This document shows, piece after piece, positions 7,734-13,867 of a DNA stretch of 13,867 bases. This DNA is from Pseudomonadota bacterium (GTDB lineage Bacteria; Pseudomonadota; Gammaproteobacteria; Burkholderiales; Burkholderiaceae): contig JAJXUC010000096.1 of assembly GCA_021783435.1 (NCBI GenBank), positions 1 to 13,867 of the forward strand. The letters run 5' to 3'. How positions within the stretch are numbered: position 1 is the first letter of the stretch; each line of letters opens with the position of its first letter. A program made the translations under genes and the position numbers. The notes under the pieces are model-generated. The model was not told where the DNA came from. It saw only the letters and a program-made list of their open reading frames with translations, and did no database searches.

Positions 7734-8178
7734 AATGCCAAAGCGTGATCATCGCGATGGCGATCCACCCCAGCACGAAATTGGTCATCACCAGCGGGTG
7801 AATCTGCTGTAGCGCCTTGGCCACCTTGGCCCAGTCCTGTTCGGCGGCGGCGCGTCGTGCGCGCTTGAACGGCGCAAAGTAGATGTGCGCGAACAACGCC
7901 ATCATGATCAATCCGATGCCGAACATGGCATGCCAGGCCGCAGGCGCGTGCGCAAAGCCCGTCTGCGCCATCACCCACAGGCCGGAAGCCAGCAGCAAGG
8001 CGATGCTGATCCATACCAGCGGAAAGAAGCGCTGCAGGCTGGCAAAAATCATGCGCGGACGCAAGGGCGGCTCGAGTACGGCGAAAGCCGCAGGCCGCAG
8101 GCTGAGCAAGACGAAGGCCATGCCTCCCATCCAGACAATCGCGCCCAACAGGTGGGCGAAAATCAACAAGCCGTTCAT
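7732..8178 (-). CDS. Small four-helix CopD-like membrane protein
   Basis: A 148-residue integral membrane protein with about four hydrophobic helices (roughly 2-25, 52-72, 83-103, 129-146). It begins FAHLLGAIVWMGGMAF, the conserved opening of CopD-like proteins, with His9 in the first helix, and has His83 in AWHAMFG at the third helix. The fold resembles HemJ, but at the position of the HemJ lysine (HAK) it has methionine (HAM, Met85), and the C-terminal NE-P motif is absent. A protoporphyrinogen oxidase role is therefore unlikely; a copper- or heme-related function is possible but unproven. I chose the ATG at 8178 because GGGAG (8184-8188, minus strand) lies 5 bases upstream; a start at 8202 would add eight residues. 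The gene is divergent from the ATP synthase operon. Confidence 0.85.
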   Translation of the reverse strand: MNGLLIFAHLLGAIVWMGGMAFVLLSLRPAAFAVLEPPLRPRMIFASLQRFFPLVWISIALLLASGLWVMAQTGFAHAPAAWHAMFGIGLIMMALFAHIYFAPFKRARRAAAEQDWAKVAKALQQIHPLVMTNFVLGWIAIAMITLWH

Positions 8179-8328
8179 GCAATCTCCCAGGTCTGCGGAC
8201 AATTCTTTGCGAGCAAGCCCTATTCCAACATGCCTGGCCGGGCGCGGTGCGGCAGGGGGCGTTCAGGCGCGATCGATGCTCGAAAACCTTGATGGGCCGC
8301 AAAGCAAAGCATGGGCTGTCGAAAAACG

Positions 8329-8357
8329 CTGAAATCGTGTGAGCCTTCCCTTATACT
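8329..8357 (+). promoter_or_regulatory. Sigma70-like promoter of the atp operon
   Basis: CTGAAA (8329-8334) and TATACT (8352-8357) match -35 and -10 boxes at four and five of six positions, with the ideal 17-base spacing. Transcription would start near 8364, leaving a leader of about 85 bases before the proposed atpI ATG. The rest of 8179-8448 shows no other gene or clear operator. Confidence 0.6.
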
Positions 8358-8448
8358 TCCGCTGTTTAGCCGCCCTTAATTGTTACAACTCAAACACAAT
8401 AAAACGCAAACGGGCGGCCCAGTCGAGGCCCTGCAGGGTGTGCCGGGC

Positions 8449-8958
8449 ATGCCGCAACTGTTCGTTTCCTTGAATTCCCCTGGTGTGAGACAAGTGCAAG
8501 TTTCCGAATCCTGGCAAGACGATGTCGACAGTGTCGAGCGCGAGCCGCTGACGCGACAGCAGGCGCAAGCCTTGCTGTTGGCCAAGCCCGGCGTTTCGGT
8601 CTGGCGTGTCGTGTCGCTGCAGGCGGTCGTCGGCCTGGCCGTGGGAGTTGCGGCATTTGTCCTGGGCGGCCGGGCGGCGGCCTTGTCGGCGCTGTACGGG
8701 GCGGTCGTTGTCATGCTTCCCGCGGCGCTTTTCGCCGGGGCCATGCGTGCCTGGCTGGTGAGGTTGAAGCCGGCTTTTGCGCTGTTTGGCTTCGCCTTGG
8801 GCGAGCTGCTGAAAATCGCGCTCACGCTGATTCTTTTCGTGCTGGCTCCCCGCTTGCTGCCCGACCTGCATTGGGTCCCCATGCTGATCGGGCTCGCCGT
8901 CACGTTGCAGGTGTATTGGCTGGCCTTGCTGCTGCGCGGCAAGGCGCCCAAGCCCTGA
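8449..8958 (+). CDS. atpI: AtpI, ATP synthase accessory membrane protein
   Basis: The first gene of the ATP synthase operon encodes a small four-helix membrane protein (169 residues from this start) thought to help assemble the c-ring. The core from about residue 45 shows typical helices: VSLQAVVGLAVGVAAFVLGG, LSALYGAVVVMLPAALFAG, a third helix with FALGELLKIALTLILF, and a last helix before RGKAPKP. The hydrophilic first 45 residues vary widely in this family, so the start is uncertain: a TTG at 8380 would give 192 residues, and GTGs at 8440 and 8485 are also possible. None has a convincing Shine-Dalgarno. A 10-base palindrome (CCCTGCAGGG, 8430-8439) lies just before the chosen ATG. The stop is 45 bases before atpB. 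Confidence 0.85.
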   Translation: MPQLFVSLNSPGVRQVQVSESWQDDVDSVEREPLTRQQAQALLLAKPGVSVWRVVSLQAVVGLAVGVAAFVLGGRAAALSALYGAVVVMLPAALFAGAMRAWLVRLKPAFALFGFALGELLKIALTLILFVLAPRLLPDLHWVPMLIGLAVTLQVYWLALLLRGKAPKP

Positions 8959-9003
8959 GTCCGTCCTCCACTGTCCGCGATCGTTCAATCGACTGATCTC
9001 CCC

Positions 9004-9864
9004 ATGTCCGCAGACCAGAACACCATTACCGCAGGCGAGTACATCATCCATCACCTGACGCAGTGGACCAGCGGTCCGCGCGTCGGCGTGGTGGATTTCG
9101 GCATCGTCGATATCGATTCGCTCATTTTCTCCATCGGCCTCGGCTTGATCGCCTGCTTCGTTCTCTGGCGCGTCGCCAAAAGCATGACCAGCGGGGTGCC
9201 CGGACGGCTGCAGGCGGCTGTCGAATTCCTGGTCGAGTTCGTCGACGAACAGGCGCGCGGCATCGTGCGCAACGCCAAGTCGCGCGAGTTCGTGACGCCG
9301 CTGGCTTTCATCTCGTTCATCTGGATCGTGATGATGAACCTGATGGATCTTCTGCCGGTCGATCTGCTGCCGCGTTTGTGGCAAGGCGCAGGGGCCATGA
9401 CCGGACACGACCCCGCGCACATGTATCTGCGGGTGGTGCCCACGGCCGACTTGTCGGTCGCCCTCGGCATGTCGGTCACCATCCTGCTGTTGAGCTTGTA
9501 CTACGGCATCAAGGTCAAGGGCATTGGCGGCTGGGTGCACGAACTGTTCACCGCCCCCTTCGGCAACCATGTCCTGCTGTGGCCGCTGAATTTCGCCATG
9601 CAGTTGCTGGAGTACCTGGCCAAGACCCTGTCCCATGGCATGCGACTGTTCGGCAATCTCTACGCCGAGGAGATCCTGTTCATGATCATCGCGCTCATGG
9701 GGGCGGCGGGTTTGAGCAGCCTGACGGGCTGGTCGCTGTTTTTCGGCAATATCGTGGCGGGGCTGGCCTGGTCCATTTTCAGCATGCTGATCATCGTGCT
9801 GCAAGGCTTCATTTTCATGATGCTCACCTTGGTCTACATCGGCCAGGCTCACGATCATCATTGA
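9004..9864 (+). CDS. atpB: ATP synthase Fo subunit a
   Basis: Subunit a forms the two proton half-channels beside the c-ring in the inner membrane (286 residues). The essential arginine is Arg214 in SHGMRLFGNLYAEE, corresponding to E. coli Arg210. Glu222/Glu223 and Gln267 (LQGFIFMMLTLVYIG) match the other conserved polar positions of the last two helices. Hydrophobic helices are at about 36-56, 98-117, 148-167, 190-208, 223-243 and 248-280. The His-rich tail (AHDHH) is common in betaproteobacterial homologues. No clear ribosome binding site precedes the ATG. It follows atpI by 45 bases and precedes atpE by 59 bases. Confidence 0.97.
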   Translation: MSADQNTITAGEYIIHHLTQWTSGPRVGVVDFGIVDIDSLIFSIGLGLIACFVLWRVAKSMTSGVPGRLQAAVEFLVEFVDEQARGIVRNAKSREFVTPLAFISFIWIVMMNLMDLLPVDLLPRLWQGAGAMTGHDPAHMYLRVVPTADLSVALGMSVTILLLSLYYGIKVKGIGGWVHELFTAPFGNHVLLWPLNFAMQLLEYLAKTLSHGMRLFGNLYAEEILFMIIALMGAAGLSSLTGWSLFFGNIVAGLAWSIFSMLIIVLQGFIFMMLTLVYIGQAHDHH

Positions 9865-10172
<308 letters not shown>

Positions 10173-10218
10173 TTCGCAGCCATCACCATCCGACTGATTC
10201 AACGCAAAGGTTAGCGCC

Positions 10219-10689
10219 ATGCATCTGGACGCAACACTGATTGCGCAGCTCGTGGTGTTCTTGCTGCTGGCGTGGTTCACGGCGAAATTCGTCTGGCCAC
10301 CCATCACGAGGGCCCTGGACGAGCGCGCCAAAAAAATCGCCGACGGTTTGGCCGCGGCCGATCGCGCCAAAGCCGAGCTTGCCTCGGCCAACCGCGAGGT
10401 CGAGCAGGAGCTTGCCCGCTCGCATCACGAAAGCGCGCAGCGATTGGCCGAGGCCGAGCGCCGTGCGCATGCCATGATCGAAGAGGCGCGCAGGAAGGCG
10501 GAAGAGGCCGGCGAGAGCATCATTGCTCAAGCCAAGGCGGAGGCCGAGCAGCAGGTCATCAAGGCGCGCGAAGCGCTGCGCGATCAGGTTGCAGGGCTTG
10601 CCGTGAAGGGCGCCGAGGCCATTTTGCACCGCGAAATCAACCCGCAAGTGCATGCCGACTTGCTTGCCCGGCTCAAAGCCGAGTTGTGA
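10219..10689 (+). CDS. atpF: ATP synthase Fo subunit b
   Basis: Subunit b is the dimeric peripheral stalk that holds F1 against rotation (156 residues, the same as E. coli). One N-terminal membrane helix (about 6-24, [19 protein letters not shown]) is followed by the conserved [20 protein letters not shown] long charged Ala/Glu/Arg-rich helix then runs to the end, suited to a right-handed coiled coil. The C-terminus ([16 protein letters not shown]) is the delta-binding end. AAGG lies 9 bases before the ATG. The stop is 12 bases before atpH, suggesting coupled translation. Confidence 0.97.
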   Translation: MHLDATLIAQLVVFLLLAWFTAKFVWPPITRALDERAKKIADGLAAADRAKAELASANREVEQELARSHHESAQRLAEAERRAHAMIEEARRKAEEAGESIIAQAKAEAEQQVIKAREALRDQVAGLAVKGAEAILHREINPQVHADLLARLKAEL

Positions 10690-10701
10690 TCGGAGCACGC
10701 C

Positions 10702-11247
10702 ATGGCTGAACTCGCCACCATCGCGCGGCCCTATGCCGAAGCCATTTTTGAGGCTGTGCAAGCCAAGCCCGCGGCGGACGCGCTGGAGCAGGTTTCCCGC
10801 GCGCTTGATGCGCTGGCGCTCGTCGCGCGCGATTCGCAGGTCCGTTCGCTGGCCGGGGACCCGCATCTGTCCATCGAGCGGCTCGAGGAGTTGATGCTTG
10901 CCGCGGTGCCGCAACCGGCAGGCACGGCGGTCCGCAACATGCTGCGGGTGGTTCTCGAGAACCGTCGTCTTGCGGCACTGCCCGCCATTGCCGAACAGTT
11001 TCATCGACTCAAGGATGCGGCGCAGCAGCGTGCCGAAGCGGTGATCAGCAGCGCGTTTGCGTTGGACCCGGCTCAAATCGACGAGCTCCTGCCCGTGCTT
11101 GAGCGCAAGTTCGGCTGCAAGCTCTATCCGCGTGTCGAAATCGACCCCAGTCTGATTGGCGGTATTCGCGTCGCCGTGGGTGACGAAGTGCTTGACACTT
11201 CGGTACGCGCGCGGCTGGACTCCATGCGTATCGCGCTCTCCGCCTGA
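10702..11247 (+). CDS. atpH: ATP synthase F1 subunit delta
   Basis: Subunit delta connects the b-dimer stalk to the top of the alpha3-beta3 hexamer (181 residues, normal length). It starts with the family pattern [17 protein letters not shown], and the N-terminal helical domain runs to about residue 105. The C-terminal signature [18 protein letters not shown] begins at 151 and continues to a helix ending IALSA. GGAG about 6 bases before the ATG supports the start. The small gaps to atpF (12 bases) and atpA (32 bases) fit one transcript. Confidence 0.96.
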   Translation: MAELATIARPYAEAIFEAVQAKPAADALEQVSRALDALALVARDSQVRSLAGDPHLSIERLEELMLAAVPQPAGTAVRNMLRVVLENRRLAALPAIAEQFHRLKDAAQQRAEAVISSAFALDPAQIDELLPVLERKFGCKLYPRVEIDPSLIGGIRVAVGDEVLDTSVRARLDSMRIALSA

Positions 11248-11279
11248 GCTCTCATCGCCCAAGTATCCCGAGGCTACCC

Positions 11280-12821
11280 ATGCAACTCAATCCCGCAGAA
11301 ATTTCCGAACTCATCAAAAGCCGCATCGAAGGCCTGGGCGCGAACGCCAATGTCAAGAATCAGGGCACCGTCGTCTCCGTTTCCGACGGCATCGTGCGGG
11401 TGCACGGCCTGTCCGACGTGATGCAGGGCGAAATGCTCGAATTCCCCGGCAATACCTTCGGCCTCGCGCTCAACCTCGAGCGTGACTCGGTGGGCGCCGT
11501 GGTGCTGGGCGACTATGGCCATATCTCCGAAGGCGATACCGTCAAGTGCACCGGGCAGATCCTGTCCGTGCCGGTCGGTCCCGAGTTGATCGGCCGCGTC
11601 GTCAATACCCTCGGCCAGCCCATCGATGGCAAGGGCCCGGTCAATACCAAGCTCACCGACATCGTCGAGAAGGTCGCTCCCGGCGTGATCTGGCGCAAGT
11701 CCGTGTCGCAGCCGGTGCAAACCGGTATCAAGGCCATCGATGCCATGGTTCCCGTCGGCCGCGGCCAGCGCGAGCTCATCATCGGCGACCGCCAGACCGG
11801 CAAGACGGCGGTGGCGGTGGACACCATCATCAGCCAGAAGGGCAAGGACCTGATCTGTATCTACGTCGCCATCGGCCAGAAAGCGTCGACCATCGCCAAC
11901 GTGGTGCGCAAGCTGACGGAATACGGCGCGATGGACTACACCATCGTGGTTGCCGCCTCGGCTTCGGATTCGGCCGCCATGCAGTACCTGGCGCCCTATG
12001 CCGGCTGCACCATGGGCGAATACTTCCGCGACCGTGGCCAAGACGCGCTGGTCATTTATGACGATCTGACCAAGCAAGCTTGGGCCTATCGCCAAATTTC
12101 CCTGCTGCTGCGCCGCCCGCCTGGCCGTGAGGCCTACCCCGGCGACGTGTTCTACCTGCACAGCCGCCTGCTCGAGCGCGCGGCCCGCGTGAACGAGGAA
12201 TACGTCGAGAAGTTCACCAACGGCGAAGTCAAGGGCAAGACCGGTTCGCTGACCGCATTGCCCATCATCGAGACGCAGGCCGGCGACGTGTCCGCCTTCG
12301 TGCCGACCAACGTGATTTCCATCACCGACGGCCAGATCTTCCTCGAGACCGATCTGTTCAACGCCGGCGTGCGCCCTGCGATTAACGCCGGCGTTTCCGT
12401 GTCCCGCGTCGGCGGCGCGGCCCAGACCAAGGTGATCAAGAAGTTGTCCGGCGGTATTCGTACCGATCTGGCGCAGTATCGCGAATTGGCCGCCTTTGCC
12501 CAGTTCGCCTCCGACCTTGACGATGCAACCCGCCGCCAGCTCGAGCGCGGCCGCCGCGTCGTGGAACTGCTCAAGCAGCCGCAATACCAGCCGGTGCAGG
12601 TGTGGCAGCTGGCCGCTTCGCTGTACGCGGTGAACAACGGCTATCTCGACGATATCGATGTCAAGCAGCTTCTCGGTTTCGAGAAGGGGCTGCACGCGCA
12701 TCTGCAGTCCAAATATGCCGCATTGATCGACAGCATCGAGTCCAAGAAGGACCTGGGCAAGGAAGACGAAGCCGTGTTGAAGGAGGCCATCGCCGAGTTC
12801 AAGAAGGCCGGGGCTTACTGA
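11280..12821 (+). CDS. atpA: ATP synthase F1 subunit alpha
   Basis: Subunit alpha is the regulatory nucleotide-binding subunit of F1 (513 residues, the same as E. coli). Domains in order are the beta-barrel (about 25-95), the nucleotide-binding domain with Walker A GDRQTGKT (169-176) and acidic residues in [10 protein letters not shown] (about 257-266), and the C-terminal helical domain. The arginine finger Arg376 lies right after the PROSITE alpha/beta signature [10 protein letters not shown] (366-375). The start [13 protein letters not shown] is typical and is preceded by GAGG. The gap to atpG is long for this operon (114 bases). Confidence 0.98.
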   Translation: MQLNPAEISELIKSRIEGLGANANVKNQGTVVSVSDGIVRVHGLSDVMQGEMLEFPGNTFGLALNLERDSVGAVVLGDYGHISEGDTVKCTGQILSVPVGPELIGRVVNTLGQPIDGKGPVNTKLTDIVEKVAPGVIWRKSVSQPVQTGIKAIDAMVPVGRGQRELIIGDRQTGKTAVAVDTIISQKGKDLICIYVAIGQKASTIANVVRKLTEYGAMDYTIVVAASASDSAAMQYLAPYAGCTMGEYFRDRGQDALVIYDDLTKQAWAYRQISLLLRRPPGREAYPGDVFYLHSRLLERAARVNEEYVEKFTNGEVKGKTGSLTALPIIETQAGDVSAFVPTNVISITDGQIFLETDLFNAGVRPAINAGVSVSRVGGAAQTKVIKKLSGGIRTDLAQYRELAAFAQFASDLDDATRRQLERGRRVVELLKQPQYQPVQVWQLAASLYAVNNGYLDDIDVKQLLGFEKGLHAHLQSKYAALIDSIESKKDLGKEDEAVLKEAIAEFKKAGAY

Positions 12822-12850
12822 TTCATTCCACCATTCACCCAAGTCGGTTC

Positions 12851-12919
12851 ATGACCATGTCCCGCAGTCCCGTGGCGTCGTACGCGCGCAACCTCGCGGG
12901 CTCGTGGCGGGCGTTCTGA
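12851..12919 (+). other. Possible 22-codon ORF in the atpA-atpG gap
   Basis: ATG at 12851 opens a frame of 22 codons (start [14 protein letters not shown]) ending in TGA at 12917-12919, right before the AAGGAG of atpG. There is no clear Shine-Dalgarno and no recognisable motif. It could be a coupling leader ORF for atpG or simply chance. Confidence 0.15.
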
Positions 12920-12935
12920 CCGAAGGAGATTTCGC

Positions 12936-13814
12936 ATGCCTGGAATGAAAGAAGTTCGCGCCAAGATCAAGAGCGTGCAAAACACGCGCAAGATCACCAA
13001 GGCGATGGAAATGGTGGCCGCGTCCAAGATGCGCAAGGCCCAGGAACGCATGCGCGCCGCCCGGCCCTACGCCGAGAAGGTCCGTGCGATCACGACCAAT
13101 CTGAGCCGAGCCAACCCGGAGTACAGCCACCCGTTCCTGGTGGCGCGCAGCCCGGTGCGTGGTGTGGGCCTGATCCTGATCACGACCGACAAGGGCTTGT
13201 GCGGAGGACTCAACACCAACATCCTGCGCGCTGTCACGCAGCACATCAAGGACTGGCAGGGCCAGGGTGTCGCCGTGCAGGGCTGTGCCATCGGCAACAA
13301 GGGCCTGCAATACCTCAACCGCCTGGGGATCAATGTCGCCTCGCAGTTGGTGCAGATGGGCGACAAGCCGCATCTCGACAAGCTTGTCGGCCCGGTCAAG
13401 GTCCTGCTCGACGCCTACGAGCGCGGCGAGATCGACGCCGTCTATCTCGCCTTCAGCAGTTTCATCAATACGATGAAGCAGCAACCCCTGGTGGAGCAGC
13501 TCGTGCCCCTGTCGGCCAAGTCGATGAGCACGACCGAAACCGAGCGCAAGCAGCATGGCTGGGACTACATCTACGAACCCGACGCCAAGCCGGTGATCGA
13601 TGCCCTGCTCGTGCGCTATATCGAGGCGCTGGTGTACCAGGCCGTGACGGAAAACATGGCCTGCGAGCAATCGGCCCGCATGGTGGCCATGAAGTCGGCA
13701 TCCGACAACGCCAAGACGGTGATCAGCGAACTGCAGCTGGTCTACAACAAGAGTCGCCAGGCTGCCATCACCAAAGAATTGTCTGAAATCGTCGGGGGCG
13801 CAGCCGCCGTCTAA
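12936..13814 (+). CDS. atpG: ATP synthase F1 subunit gamma
   Basis: Subunit gamma is the central rotor shaft (292 residues, near E. coli's 287). The N-terminal helix has the conserved [23 protein letters not shown] pattern (5-27). The middle Rossmann-like domain includes [12 protein letters not shown], and the C-terminal helix carries the PROSITE gamma signature [14 protein letters not shown] (278-291). A strong AAGGAG about 8 bases before the ATG supports the start. It lies 114 bases after atpA and 35 before atpD. Confidence 0.97.
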   Translation: MPGMKEVRAKIKSVQNTRKITKAMEMVAASKMRKAQERMRAARPYAEKVRAITTNLSRANPEYSHPFLVARSPVRGVGLILITTDKGLCGGLNTNILRAVTQHIKDWQGQGVAVQGCAIGNKGLQYLNRLGINVASQLVQMGDKPHLDKLVGPVKVLLDAYERGEIDAVYLAFSSFINTMKQQPLVEQLVPLSAKSMSTTETERKQHGWDYIYEPDAKPVIDALLVRYIEALVYQAVTENMACEQSARMVAMKSASDNAKTVISELQLVYNKSRQAAITKELSEIVGGAAAV

Positions 13815-13849
13815 GGCGCCGCACCCATTACTGCATATTGGAGAACCAG

Positions 13850-13867
13850 ATGACCACGGCCCAAACC
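13850..13867 (+). CDS. atpD: ATP synthase F1 subunit beta, first six codons (partial)
   Basis: ATG at 13850, preceded by GGAG (13839-13843 region), opens a frame MTTAQT that runs off the right edge. The identity as the catalytic beta subunit rests on position right after atpG and on the usual operon order; six residues cannot prove it. The 35-base gap to atpG is typical. Confidence 0.8.

Noticed and set aside
8383..9861. Minus-strand open frame of 492 codons opposite atpI and atpB
   Set aside because: Composition is Gln/His/Arg-rich without structure, and the + strand holds two well-conserved genes.
11274..12842. Minus-strand open frame of 522 codons opposite atpA
   Set aside because: It is the antisense shadow of the highly codon-biased atpA; there is no independent start signal or motif.

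Overview
This is a GC-rich stretch of bacterial chromosome carrying conserved housekeeping genes. The gene content and protein styles point to a betaproteobacterium, most likely Burkholderiales: an atpI-B-E-F-H-A-G-D operon, a magnesium-type HemB, and a HemJ-type protoporphyrinogen oxidase next to a thioredoxin-like ferredoxin. The genus cannot be fixed from the sequence alone. There are no insertion sequences, prophage genes, CRISPR arrays, tRNAs or rRNAs, and nothing suggests recent transfer.

Layout. The window opens with the 3' end of an unidentified gene (+), then miaB (+), which adds the methylthio group to modified A37 of tRNA. miaB converges on a D-Ala-D-Ala carboxypeptidase gene (PBP5/6 type, -). 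Further right, four minus-strand genes are closely packed and read right to left: hemJ, a VanZ-like membrane protein, a thioredoxin-like [2Fe-2S] ferredoxin, and an alpha/beta hydrolase. The last two overlap by 4 bases. hemJ is divergent from hemB (+), so two steps of heme synthesis share an intergenic region of about 210 bases. hemB is followed by an intrinsic terminator and a cytochrome b561-type gene (+). That gene converges on a small four-helix CopD-like membrane protein gene (-). The rest of the window is the F1Fo ATP synthase operon, from a sigma70-like promoter near 8330-8357 through atpI, B, E, F, H, A and G to the first six codons of atpD.

How the genes work together. The central block is heme-centred: HemB makes porphobilinogen, HemJ is the likely protoporphyrinogen oxidase, and the cytochrome b561-type protein is a probable heme user. 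The ATP synthase operon supplies the proton-driven Fo (a, c, b) and catalytic F1 (delta, alpha, gamma, start of beta) subunits in standard order.

No new multi-gene system is visible. The most interesting non-coding signal is a perfect intrinsic terminator on the minus strand in front of hemJ (5760-5788). It has several mutually exclusive upstream pairing partners, as expected of an attenuator or of a small RNA ending there. Smaller RNA-like signals lie upstream of miaB, across the miaB stop codon and after hemB.
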